A program made the translations under genes and the position numbers. From JASFEQ01 sp050122535 (GTDB taxonomy: Bacteria > Desulfobacterota > DSM-4660 > Desulfatiglandales > HGW-15): a stretch of 12,420 nucleotides of DNA. Location: assembly GCA_050122535.1 (NCBI GenBank), contig JASFIT010000092.1, forward strand, positions 1 to 12,420, given 5' to 3'. The notes below the pieces were generated by a model. That model was not told where the DNA came from, did not search any database, and saw only the letters and a program-made list of their open reading frames with translations. Below are positions 6,009-12,420 of this stretch, piece after piece (position 1 is the stretch's first letter; every line of letters begins with the position of its first letter).

Positions 6009-7706
6009 ATGAGTCAAGACAAACTCGGTCAGGGTAATACGGATCGCAGCGTAGCGGGGGATTGGGAAGACTACCTGAAGGCTTACTACGATAAGCCCCA
6101 GAGCACCAGGACATGGTCCGGCTACGAGGTCAAAGAGATCTACACTCCGAAAGATAGGGCAAAACAGGTTTATGACAAAGAGATTGGTGATGCGGGAGAA
6201 TTCCCTTTCACCAGGGGCATTCACCGCAATATGTTTCGAGGTCGTTTCTGGACCAGGCGTGAGGTGGTAGGAATCGGCTCACCCGCAGATACCCATGAGC
6301 GGGCCGAATTTTGCTTTGAGCAGGGTGGCTCCGGGTTGAACACAATAGCGGATGTCACCTATGAGATGGGTCTAGATCCGGACCATCCCTGGGCGCAGAA
6401 CGAGGTGGGACTGACAGGGGTAAACATATCCTCCATGAGAGACATGGAGATACTTGTTGGGGACATTCCTCTGGACAGGGTTAGCTGGTCGCTCATTACC
6501 GCTTCTCCCACCGCGTCCGCCACGATGGCTCAATACGTGGCGGTTGCGCAGGAGAAGAACTATGACATTGGTATCCTCCGAGGCTCCATTCAGAATGACC
6601 CCATCCATTTTCGGTACTGTGGGTTTAGGCCTGCGTGTCCACTCGACCTTTCCATCAAGCTGGGATCCGATGTGATGGAGTTTTGCACTAAAAACATGCC
6701 CAAGTGGTATTACACCACCGTCAACATGTACGATCTGAGGGAGCAGGGGGTCACGGCCCCTCAAGAGGTGGCCTTCGGATTCGGGATTGCCATGTGCTAT
6801 ATTGATGAGTTGTTGCGACGGGGCCTCCACATTGATGACTTCGCCCCTCGATTCACCTTCTACGTCTCAGCCCACATTGATTTCTTTGAGGAAATTGCCA
6901 AGATCCGGGCAGCACGACGGATGTGGGCCAGGTTAATGAAAGATAAATATGGGGCGAAAGACCCTCGCTCCATGCAGTTTCGCTTTGCTGTTCACACCGC
7001 CGGATGTTCCTTAGTTCCCCAACAACCACTTAACAACCTCGTCCGTATTTCTTTCGAGGCCTTGGCGGCAGTCCTCGGGGGCGTCCAATCGCTCCACTGC
7101 TGTTCGTATGATGAACCCATGTGCCTGCCCACAGAGAAGGGTCACCTTCAGGCCCTGAGAACCCAACAAATAATAGCTTATGAGACAGGCGTCACCAACG
7201 TGGCCGATCCATTGGGTGGTTCCTACTTTGTGGAAAGCCTGACCGATAAGTTAGAGGAAGAGGCCTTGAAGATAATGCAGCAAGTTGAAGAGATGGGCGG
7301 GATGGAGGAGGCCATCAGGAGGGAATGGTTGGACCGCCAGTTTAACGAGGAAGGCGTCAAACGCCAGAAGGAGCTAGACAAGGGAGACAAGCTCGTTGTG
7401 GGCGTCAATATCTTCACTACTGAACCTGAGACCTCAACCCCCCTGGGCGTGCAACGCATTCCCGAGCACTCAGCCCGTCAGCAGATAGAAGATGTAAGAA
7501 GACTAAAGCAGGGCCGGGACAGAAGAAAAGTATCCGAAGCCATCAAACGCCTTCGGGACGACACTGCCGAAGGACGAAACACGATCCCGGCCATGATAGA
7601 GGCCACCAAGGCCTATGCGACTACTGGCGAACTGTTGGGGACTGTCCGCCAGGTCTTCGGCTATTCTTATGACCCCATGAACGTCATAGACTCACCCTTC
7701 AATTGA
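6009..7706 (+). CDS. Coenzyme-B12-dependent acyl-CoA mutase, large (substrate-binding) subunit
   Basis: A 565-aa protein of the methylmalonyl-CoA mutase large-chain family. It binds the acyl-CoA in a TIM barrel and works with the separate cobalamin subunit encoded next. The length fits stand-alone large subunits such as IcmA/HcmA. Family landmarks are T-R-G at 68-70, W81-T82, the D-x-D-H-P stretch, I-Q195-N-D, N-M-P-K-W, D-D-F-A-P-R and D-P-L-G-G-S-Y. By-eye alignment to P. shermanii MutB shows unusual substrate-pocket residues: Tyr89 to V86, Phe81 to G78, Phe117 to A114, Arg207 to G205, His244 to D242, His328 to A327 and Gln330 to H329. Y241 (Tyr243) and R79 (Arg82) are kept. Loss of Arg207, which grips the methylmalonyl carboxylate, argues against methylmalonyl-CoA as substrate; a bulkier acyl-CoA is plausible. 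GGAGG lies 6 nt before the ATG. Confidence 0.9.
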   Translation: MSQDKLGQGNTDRSVAGDWEDYLKAYYDKPQSTRTWSGYEVKEIYTPKDRAKQVYDKEIGDAGEFPFTRGIHRNMFRGRFWTRREVVGIGSPADTHERAEFCFEQGGSGLNTIADVTYEMGLDPDHPWAQNEVGLTGVNISSMRDMEILVGDIPLDRVSWSLITASPTASATMAQYVAVAQEKNYDIGILRGSIQNDPIHFRYCGFRPACPLDLSIKLGSDVMEFCTKNMPKWYYTTVNMYDLREQGVTAPQEVAFGFGIAMCYIDELLRRGLHIDDFAPRFTFYVSAHIDFFEEIAKIRAARRMWARLMKDKYGAKDPRSMQFRFAVHTAGCSLVPQQPLNNLVRISFEALAAVLGGVQSLHCCSYDEPMCLPTEKGHLQALRTQQIIAYETGVTNVADPLGGSYFVESLTDKLEEEALKIMQQVEEMGGMEEAIRREWLDRQFNEEGVKRQKELDKGDKLVVGVNIFTTEPETSTPLGVQRIPEHSARQQIEDVRRLKQGRDRRKVSEAIKRLRDDTAEGRNTIPAMIEATKAYATTGELLGTVRQVFGYSYDPMNVIDSPFN

Positions 7707-7723
7707 GAGGACATAAAAAGCCG

Positions 7724-8131
7724 ATGGGAGCCCAAAGGAAGATCAGAGTGATCATCAGTAAGGTGGGTTTGGACGGTCATGACCGGGGGTCTAAGGTGGT
7801 CGCTGCCCTTCTGAGGGAGGCAGGGATGGAAGTGGTCTATCTGGGTATGTACCAGACACCCGAGGGAATCGTGCAGGCGGCCATAGACGAGGATGTGGAT
7901 GTGATCGGCGTGAGTTATCTATCTGGTGAACATCTCGTTTACACCCCAAAGATCGTGGAAGAGATGAAGAAAAACGGACTGGACGACATCCTGTTCCTTG
8001 TGGGCGGATCCTTTCCCCCTGAAGACATTCCGGTTATGAAAGAAATGGGGGCTAATGAAGTGTTCAGGGGCGGCTCCCTGACGGATTCCTTTGTCAGTTA
8101 CATATGGGAGAATGTGCGACATCAAGTTTAA
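7724..8131 (+). CDS. Cobalamin-binding small subunit of the acyl-CoA mutase, 135 aa
   Basis: A stand-alone B12-binding domain that carries adenosylcobalamin and docks on the large subunit encoded just upstream. It has the lower-ligand motif D17-x-H19-x-x-G22 (VGLDGHDRG), with K13 before it as in mutases. S64-x-L66 (GVSYLSG) and the G94-G95 turn that hold the nucleotide tail are also present. The ATG at 7724 is chosen because the conserved core R-K-I-R-V begins four residues later. A TTG at 7703 overlapping the large-subunit stop is in frame but would add seven poorly supported residues. The genes are 17 bp apart, with GAGAGGA between them, so cotranslation in fixed stoichiometry is likely. 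About half its residues match the second small subunit near the right end of the window. Confidence 0.92.
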   Translation: MGAQRKIRVIISKVGLDGHDRGSKVVAALLREAGMEVVYLGMYQTPEGIVQAAIDEDVDVIGVSYLSGEHLVYTPKIVEEMKKNGLDDILFLVGGSFPPEDIPVMKEMGANEVFRGGSLTDSFVSYIWENVRHQV

Positions 8132-8385
8132 TTCACCGCAGAGACGCTAATCCGCCTGCCTCGCCTGAGCGCCCGTCCGCCTCGGCTGAAGCCTCGCGAT
8201 GCCGGGCGGGGCTCGCGATGGTTGACAGGCCTAATCCTTCCCATCGGAGGGTAAAGCACAATTCGTCATCCCGGCCCAATCCCGCGGAGCGGGATGCGAG
8301 CCGGGATCCAGGATGACTTGATTTCCCTCGCGTTTTCTGGATTCCGGGTCTCGCCCTCCATTATTGTGCTCGCCCGGAATGACAG
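8132..8385. repeat. Intergenic repeat block (GC-rich segment plus GTCATCCCGG palindrome)
   Basis: Two kinds of non-coding element fill the gap after the mutase genes. At 8132-8230 there is a GC-rich run of GCCTCG/GCGATG-like words starting near CACCGCAGAGACGC, a motif seen in dispersed repeats. At 8265-8385, GTCATCCCGGC is inverted at 8372-8383 (GCCCGGAATGAC) and again at 8300-8307 (GCCGGGAT). ATCCCGC/GCGGGAT form a 7-bp hairpin with a 3-nt loop at 8279-8295, and GGGATCCAG (8303-8311) faces CTGGATTCC (8338-8346). The whole can fold as a long imperfect stem. A short open frame over this region is rejected as coding. Confidence 0.65.
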
Positions 8386-8466
8386 TTTTGTCGAATTGCC
8401 ACACAGATTCTCGATCGTGATTTAGCAAAGCTTTGACTAGCAGTTAAAGTGTCTGGAGGCGTTAAA

Positions 8467-8952
8467 ATGAGAAAGGAAGAAGTTCCACAGGTCTCGGTAA
8501 CACCATCTCTTCAACTCCTTTACACGTCAAGGGTTGAAGTGGAGACACCCCTGGAAGTGGGCAAATCTCCTTATGGGGAGCGGCGTATTATCAACATCAA
8601 GGGCGGCGCTTTCTCTGGGCCCAGACTATCAGGACGTGTGTTGCCTGGTGGTGCCGATTGGCAAATTATCCGGCATGATGGCATTACCGAAGTGGAGGCA
8701 CGATATACATTGGAAACAGATGATGGCGCTCTCATTTATGTGTCTAACTGGGGACTGCGACACGGCCCTAAAGAGGTGATGGCACGTCTAGCAGCAGGTG
8801 AAAAGGTTGACCCCAGTGAATACTACTTTCGGACGACCCCAGTTTTTGAGACAGGTGCGCCAGGCTACGAATGGCTGAACGGCATTGTCGCCGTTGCAGC
8901 CGGTCAACGCCTTGCGAACGAAGTTATCATAACTGTTTATGAAGTGACGTAA
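8467..8952 (+). CDS. DUF3237-family (UPF0311) protein, 161 aa
   Basis: A small soluble beta-rich protein matching the DUF3237 pattern: an early V-E-V-x-x-P-L-E-V-G segment, G-G-x-F-S-G-P-R-L-S-G-R-V-L-P-G-G-A-D-W, then E-A-R-Y-T-L-E-T-D-D-G-A, and Y-F-R-T-T-P-V-F-E-T-G-x-P-x-Y-E-W-L-N near the end. These proteins form a beta-barrel; their biochemical role is not established, though they often sit in aromatic or CoA-ester catabolic loci. The ATG at 8467 has GGAGG with a 7-nt spacer (8455-8459), better than the in-frame GTG at 8449, which precedes that site. It follows the mutase pair on the same strand but behind 335 bp of repeats, so any functional link is speculative. Confidence 0.85.
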   Translation: MRKEEVPQVSVTPSLQLLYTSRVEVETPLEVGKSPYGERRIINIKGGAFSGPRLSGRVLPGGADWQIIRHDGITEVEARYTLETDDGALIYVSNWGLRHGPKEVMARLAAGEKVDPSEYYFRTTPVFETGAPGYEWLNGIVAVAAGQRLANEVIITVYEVT

Positions 8953-9018
8953 AGCTGGAGTCGGCTATCATCATTTGGAATAGCTGCAATTTTACCTCAC
9001 AAACGTGAAAAACAAATT

Positions 9019-9048
9019 TTGACCTTGTCGGACAAGTTCCAAGATATT
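9019..9048 (+). promoter_or_regulatory. Possible promoter with embedded palindrome
   Basis: TTGACC (9019-9024) and GATATT (9043-9048) with an 18-nt spacer form a plausible promoter for the small exported protein. The perfect palindrome CTTGTC-G-GACAAG (9024-9036) fills the spacer, a position where a repressor or activator could act. Only one copy is seen in the window. Confidence 0.35.
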
Positions 9049-9090
9049 TGATATATAAACTATAGCAGAACGACTCATGATGGAGGGCTT

Positions 9091-9486
9091 ATGAAACAGG
9101 CATACCGGAGAAGAAGATATCACACCATTATTCAGTGTTTGTTTGCCCTGTGCCTTTTTTCAGTATCTTTTTCTTTTGCCCTAGAAAAGAAACCTAGACC
9201 AGGTCTGGAACCTTATCACCCAACTAAAGTGGAGTGGACAGCACTCTACTTCCAGGCAAATTATGGTATTGAGGATTGGCGAGGTGATGCAAAGTGCCTA
9301 GCTAGGACGTGGACGGTCAAGAATTATGATACTATTAACTGCTTCATAGTTATTAATGCAAATGCACCGCTAGGAGAACTAGATGCAGAACAAAGGTATG
9401 CAACGGAGGTATTTGAGCAATGGAAGAAGAAACAGGGTTGGGATTGGCTAAAACTCCAAATAAAAACACAAATCCAAAAATTCTAA
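9091..9486 (+). CDS. Small exported protein of unknown function, 131 aa
   Basis: The ATG is preceded by GGAGGG. The N-terminus has a basic stretch (R-R-R-R), then a hydrophobic core with several Phe and Cys residues, ending S-F-A before L-E-K-K, a good signal peptidase I site near residue 30. The mature protein is about 100 aa, rich in Trp, Tyr and Lys. It has two cysteines (roughly residues 69 and 84) that could form a disulfide, and a charged C-terminus (E-Q-W-K-K-K-Q-G-W-D-W). I do not recognise the family. Base composition is more AT-rich than the mutase genes around it, which may mark it as a recent arrival. It is likely periplasmic or secreted, and its neighbours give no hint of its role. 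Confidence 0.7.
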   Translation: MKQAYRRRRYHTIIQCLFALCLFSVSFSFALEKKPRPGLEPYHPTKVEWTALYFQANYGIEDWRGDAKCLARTWTVKNYDTINCFIVINANAPLGELDAEQRYATEVFEQWKKKQGWDWLKLQIKTQIQKF

Positions 9487-9564
9487 GAGTAAAAATTCGT
9501 AGGTGTCAGAGTAAATCATAAAGCCAATCGAAGAAATGCTAATTCAAATCTCAGTAACCGCACA

Positions 9565-10047
9565 TCATTCTTCGTGCCAGTTGCAAACGCTGCCTATCTT
9601 ATCCTCATCCTCGTAGATAGCACACCAGACCCTGCACTCGCCACTGTTCTCATCAATATGGAGATCTGCCACAAAGGTGGTTTCAAAATTGAGCTTTTCG
9701 ATTAATTGATCTAAGACCATGTTGGTGATGGGACAGATATAGGGCTTAATGCCATCCTGCTTGAGTCTAACCTCCTTTGGAAGGTGCCGGCAGCCTTTCA
9801 TTTTCATCTCCAGCTTTACCCCCAGACCACTGATAGCATAGCTCATATCCTTTACAAATCCGGCATCTTTAATTTCTCGGATGCAGTTTTGAACAACATC
9901 TTCCACGGTATCCCCTTTGATATCACAAGACTGAATGAAATCAGCACCGACCAGTTCCACTTTCCAGTGTGCCATCACCGACAACTCATGGTAGAGGAGT
10001 TCTTCGAGTCTAACTATAATATCATTGCAGTATTTCATCTCATCCAT
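9565..10047 (-). CDS. Cysteine-rich soluble protein of unknown function, 160 aa
   Basis: The start is taken at the ATG at 10047, which overlaps the stop of the nitroreductase gene by 8 bp (ATGGATGA), pointing to translational coupling. Longer in-frame starts would run deep into the nitroreductase gene. The protein has eight cysteines. Those in the C-terminal half lie in a patterned context: C86-x-H88-L, then C105-P-I-T-N, G-E-C138-x3-C142 and a terminal C155-N-W-H. The C-terminal layout (C-x-H-L, then C-P before a long helix, then G-x-C near the end) is loosely reminiscent of V4R-type small-molecule-binding domains, but I cannot confirm that. Metal, cofactor or thiol chemistry is plausible. 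As the last gene of the mutase-2/amidohydrolase/nitroreductase run, it may assist that pathway. Confidence 0.7.
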   Translation of the reverse strand: MDEMKYCNDIIVRLEELLYHELSVMAHWKVELVGADFIQSCDIKGDTVEDVVQNCIREIKDAGFVKDMSYAISGLGVKLEMKMKGCRHLPKEVRLKQDGIKPYICPITNMVLDQLIEKLNFETTFVADLHIDENSGECRVWCAIYEDEDKIGSVCNWHEE

Positions 10048-10711
10048 ATTTCGGCCTCTCCTTCCTACCAAATTCTTCCCAGAAAACCAGGTCTTCGATC
10101 GGTTTTTTCGGTCTCGGATGTTTTCGTTCTTCCGCCGGCCAGCCAAAGGCCACATAGGCAATCACTTTATATTCTCCCATGCCTGTGGGGATCTTCAAGA
10201 TCTCTTTGAATTTTTTTGCATCCCTTGTCGTGGCGACCGGTCCGTGCACCCAACAAGCCCCCAATCCCAGTGAATGGGCCTCAAGTAACATATTTTCGAT
10301 GGCGGCGGACAAATCATAGGGAACATCCACGGAGCCTTCCATCAATGTCCCGATAACGGCAATGATGAGCGGTGCATGTTTAGCAAACTCAGAAACCTCG
10401 CCACTATACATAAAGCGCAAAACCTCTGCCCTCTTCTCAGGGTCTTTGATCTTTTCAAATCTCGGCTGCATCTCCCCAATGCAATACCAAGCTGTCATCC
10501 TAGAACCGCTTCCTATCCTTGCCAATCTCCCAATCTTGTTTTTTGTTTCAGGATCACGGATGACAATAAACCTCCAGGGTTGATAGTTCTCGCCTGTCGG
10601 CGCCCATCTTGCTGCCTCGAGGATCTTATCGATCATCTCATCGGGCACGGGGTCGGGTTTATACCGCCGAATACTCTTTCGTGTAACGATCACATCCAGA
10701 ATATCTCTCAT
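10040..10711 (-). CDS. Nitroreductase-family FMN oxidoreductase, 223 aa
   Basis: An FMN-dependent NAD(P)H oxidoreductase of the nitroreductase superfamily, a soluble homodimer that may reduce nitro groups, quinones, enones or aromatic rings. It shows the N-terminal R11-K-S-I-R-R-Y17 phosphate-binding stretch, then A-A-R-W-A-P-T-G-E-N-Y-Q-P-W-R-F (33-48), where FMN contacts are made. L-G-L-G-A-C-W-V is present around 150, with the final A-Y-V-A-F-G-W-P strand. Length is normal. A GGAGGG site precedes the ATG at 10711. It lies 45 bp after the amidohydrolase gene and overlaps the next gene, so it belongs to this operon. A pathway-specific reduction is more likely than general nitro detoxification, though that is inferred from position. 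Confidence 0.92.
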   Translation of the reverse strand: MRDILDVIVTRKSIRRYKPDPVPDEMIDKILEAARWAPTGENYQPWRFIVIRDPETKNKIGRLARIGSGSRMTAWYCIGEMQPRFEKIKDPEKRAEVLRFMYSGEVSEFAKHAPLIIAVIGTLMEGSVDVPYDLSAAIENMLLEAHSLGLGACWVHGPVATTRDAKKFKEILKIPTGMGEYKVIAYVAFGWPAEERKHPRPKKPIEDLVFWEEFGRKERPKYG

Positions 10712-10756
10712 AAGCCCTCCAATCTTTATTCTTCTGCACGCTCCTCCTGAAACACA

Positions 10757-11677
10757 TCAGTCACCAACATTGAATACCAACTGGGCAGCCTTTCCCAACA
10801 CAATATCCCTCTCCTCCTGCGTGAATGGGATATCCGTATCCGGTTCCTTGATCGCCTTCACCCATTCCTCCTCAGGGCACCAGAAGGTGGGCATGGGGGT
10901 GTCACTGGCAAAAAGGACCTTCCAAGGTGTCGTCCAGTCGATAAAATCTCGTAACCACCGGTAAAAACCCTGAGGGTTCACACGGTAATCCAGTTGACGG
11001 ATCGAAAGATCCACATACACATTGGCCAAAGCCGTCGCCGCCAACCTGGCCTGGTCCCAACTCTCCAACCCCGCGTGTGCCATGATCATTTTGACTTCTG
11101 GAAAATGCTCTGCAGCAGAGGCTATGTAGATGGGCTGCCCAAACTCCCAATTGAATTCTATCCCCCCGCTATGGAACATAATCGGCACGCCCCAATCAGC
11201 ACACTTCTCATATAGGGGAAAACAGACAGGATCGTTCGGATAGAACCCGGCTGATGGGTGAAGCTTAAAACCCTTCATGCCAAGTTCTTCAATAGCCTCC
11301 TTGGCTTGATCTATCGCATCCGGCCGCCTGGGATCAAGGGCCGCCAAAGGGATGAAGCGTCCTTCATACTTCTTGGCCATCTCCGCATGGATACGATTCT
11401 GCTCTCTGTTGTCAACCCTTGGCTCCCCTGTGACGGCATAGGCCCAATCCACGCCGAATATAACACTCTTGTCTATCCCCGCTCTGTCCATGGTCTCGAT
11501 TAACTTGCTACAATCGGGGTCCACTCTGGCCTTCAAGAGATTAATGTATTCACCGGGCGTTATTTTTGTTCCATGGACCCTATTGTAAATATTGGAGGCC
11601 ATTCGCGCATTCCCCAAGATGAACTTGCTTTTTACAAAGCCTGGAATAATCAGATGTACGTGGGTGTCAATGATCAT
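10757..11677 (-). CDS. Amidohydrolase family 2 (ACMSD-like) metal-dependent hydrolase or decarboxylase, 306 aa
   Basis: A TIM-barrel metalloenzyme of the amidohydrolase-2 group, which includes ACMSD-type decarboxylases and lactone or amide hydrolases. The expected ligands are in place: H6-x-H8 at the N-terminus (D-T-H-V-H), H169 (M-F-H-S-G-G), H201 (M-A-H-A-G) and D259 (A-S-D-T-P). K138-L-H140-P occupies the usual spot between the first and second histidine groups. The ATG at 11677 is preceded by GGAGGAG, an excellent site. It is downstream of the second mutase's small subunit (119-bp gap) and just upstream of the nitroreductase. It could remove a carboxylate or open a ring in the pathway feeding the mutase; hydrolysis and decarboxylation cannot be told apart by reading. 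Confidence 0.9.
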   Translation of the reverse strand: MIIDTHVHLIIPGFVKSKFILGNARMASNIYNRVHGTKITPGEYINLLKARVDPDCSKLIETMDRAGIDKSVIFGVDWAYAVTGEPRVDNREQNRIHAEMAKKYEGRFIPLAALDPRRPDAIDQAKEAIEELGMKGFKLHPSAGFYPNDPVCFPLYEKCADWGVPIMFHSGGIEFNWEFGQPIYIASAAEHFPEVKMIMAHAGLESWDQARLAATALANVYVDLSIRQLDYRVNPQGFYRWLRDFIDWTTPWKVLFASDTPMPTFWCPEEEWVKAIKEPDTDIPFTQEERDIVLGKAAQLVFNVGD

Positions 11678-11752
11678 ATTGTTCTCCTCCTATCCTTAAT
11701 TAGTTTCCTTCCAATAATAGCCCCTTTTCCGCTGAGCCTCGTTCTCCGCGGC

Positions 11753-11787
11753 TGTGTGAAGTGAGGGCATGGCCTCATTTTGACACA
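11753..11787 (-). other. Imperfect hairpin between mutase small subunit and amidohydrolase genes
   Basis: TGTGT...TGAGG on one arm faces CCTCA...ACACA on the other around a short GCATG loop, with an internal mismatch bulge. It lies in the 119-bp gap of the minus-strand operon. No T-run follows on the minus strand, so termination is not clear; RNA processing or partial attenuation is possible. Confidence 0.3.
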
Positions 11788-11796
11788 CCCCGTTCT

Positions 11797-12192
11797 TCAC
11801 CGAACGCCCTCTCTAATCATTTCTACGATTCTGTCAGGCGGTGTGCCAGGGAGAAACACGTGTTGAATACCCATCTCCATAAGCGCATGAACTTGACGTT
11901 TCAGGATGATGCCCCCCACAACCACGATGACGTCTTCTACCCCTTGGGCCTTGAGCCCTTTCATCACCTTAGGGATCAACACCATTTGATCACCAGAAAG
12001 AAAACTCAGGCCCAGAACATCCACATCCTCCTGAATGGTGGCGCTGACCACCTGATCCACAGTCTGCCGAATTCCCGTATAGATCACTTCCATACCCGAA
12101 TCCTTAAGGGTGCGGGCCACCACCTTTGCCCCCCGGTCATGACCATCCAGCCCCACCTTTGCAATCAATACCCTGATCTTCCGTTGTTCCAT
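11797..12192 (-). CDS. Cobalamin-binding small subunit of a second acyl-CoA mutase, 131 aa
   Basis: A stand-alone B12-binding domain. D16-x-H18-x-x-G21 supplies the lower axial ligand, K12 precedes it, S63-x-L65 (L-S-F-L-S-G) and G93-G94 follow in the expected order. It starts at the ATG at 12192 after CAGGGAG, 16 bp behind the stop of the large-subunit gene, an arrangement typical of ICM/HCM-like two-gene mutases. The core is about half identical to the first small subunit of this window, with most divergence in the C-terminal half that touches the partner chain. This suggests each small subunit serves its own large subunit. Next in the operon is the amidohydrolase gene. Confidence 0.92.
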   Translation of the reverse strand: MEQRKIRVLIAKVGLDGHDRGAKVVARTLKDSGMEVIYTGIRQTVDQVVSATIQEDVDVLGLSFLSGDQMVLIPKVMKGLKAQGVEDVIVVVGGIILKRQVHALMEMGIQHVFLPGTPPDRIVEMIREGVR

Positions 12193-12208
12193 ATTCTCCC
12201 TGTTTCAC

Positions 12209-12420
12209 TTAGATGTATGTGGAGGCCCTAAACTCACCCCACTTCTCCCTCATGACCGTACAAATCTCTCCCACAGTGGCATAGTGTTTGACCGCCTGGA
12301 TGATGTATGGCATCAGATTCTCATTCTTTTCAATGGCCCTTTCCAGTTCCTTCAAGCCCCTACGGATCTCTTTGTTGTTTCTTTTAGACTTGACTCTGGC
12401 CAGCTTCTCTTTCTGCACAT
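12209..12420 (-). CDS. Second acyl-CoA mutase large subunit, C-terminal end (truncated by window edge)
   Basis: The last 69 or so codons of a mutase large chain are visible; the gene enters from the right edge. The sequence has the family's terminal helical region: N-L-M-P-Y-I-I-Q-A-V-K-H-Y-A-T-V-G-E-I-C, then M-R-E-K-W-G-E-F. This corresponds to the end of the methylmalonyl-CoA mutase linker region and to the end of the complete mutase in this window. The catalytic barrel lies outside, so the substrate class cannot be assessed. An in-frame ATG near 12418 is internal, not the start. The stop is 16 bp before the small-subunit start. Confidence 0.82.
   Translation of the reverse strand, partial: VQKEKLARVKSKRNNKEIRRGLKELERAIEKNENLMPYIIQAVKHYATVGEICTVMREKWGEFRASTYI

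Noticed and set aside
6372..6830. Minus-strand open frame opposite the mutase large subunit
   Set aside because: Antisense shadow; no ribosome site or recognisable domain.
6009..8131. Naming the mutase as methylmalonyl-CoA mutase (mutA/mutB or mcm)
   Set aside because: Several substrate-contact residues that define that activity are replaced, so a specific symbol would mislead.
8104..8316. Short plus-strand open frame after the mutase genes
   Set aside because: It starts inside the small-subunit gene and continues through palindromic repeats.
9784..10209. Plus-strand open frame opposite the Cys-rich protein and nitroreductase
   Set aside because: Antisense to two coupled genes with good starts.
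11761..12231. Plus-strand open frame opposite the second cobalamin subunit
   Set aside because: Antisense to a gene with the complete B12-binding motif set.

Overview
The window reads as chromosome of an anaerobic or facultatively anaerobic bacterium, most likely in the former Deltaproteobacteria (Desulfobacterota) or a close relative. This is an inference from gene content: two-subunit coenzyme-B12 acyl-CoA mutases, an iron-sulfur Old-Yellow-Enzyme-type reductase, an NrfD-type membrane anchor, a catabolic SDR and a catabolic amidohydrolase. Long imperfect palindromic repeats between genes also fit. No tRNA, rRNA, CRISPR array, transposase, integrase or phage gene was seen.

Left part, minus strand (1-2935): a PAS sensor histidine kinase runs off the left edge. 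A 345-bp spacer with CCCTTT/AAAGGG hairpins separates it from an SDR dehydrogenase, which follows an orphan NrfD-like membrane protein. Upstream of that pair lies a truncated FCD-domain tail of a GntR-type regulator.

Centre, plus strand (3066-9486): an HD-domain phosphohydrolase; a large palindromic repeat; a strong-looking promoter; a [4Fe-4S]/FMN enoate-reductase-like enzyme; a small exported PsbP/DcrB-like protein; a B12-dependent acyl-CoA mutase made as separate large and small subunits; a second palindromic repeat block; a DUF3237 protein; and a small exported protein of unknown function.

Right part, minus strand (9565-12420): an apparent operon read leftward. It contains the 3' end of a second mutase large subunit, its cobalamin-binding small subunit, an ACMSD-like amidohydrolase, a nitroreductase-family flavoprotein and a cysteine-rich protein of unknown function. 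The last gene overlaps the nitroreductase by 8 bp.

Taken together, the genes suggest a catabolic neighbourhood for unusual carboxylic acids handled as CoA thioesters. Carbon-skeleton rearrangement would be done by two B12 mutases, redox steps by the OYE, SDR and nitroreductase, and C-C or C-N cleavage by the amidohydrolase. The most notable point is that the complete mutase lacks the residues that define methylmalonyl-CoA mutase at several substrate-contact positions. It also does not match the isobutyryl-CoA or 2-hydroxyisobutyryl-CoA mutase signatures, so its substrate is probably something else.
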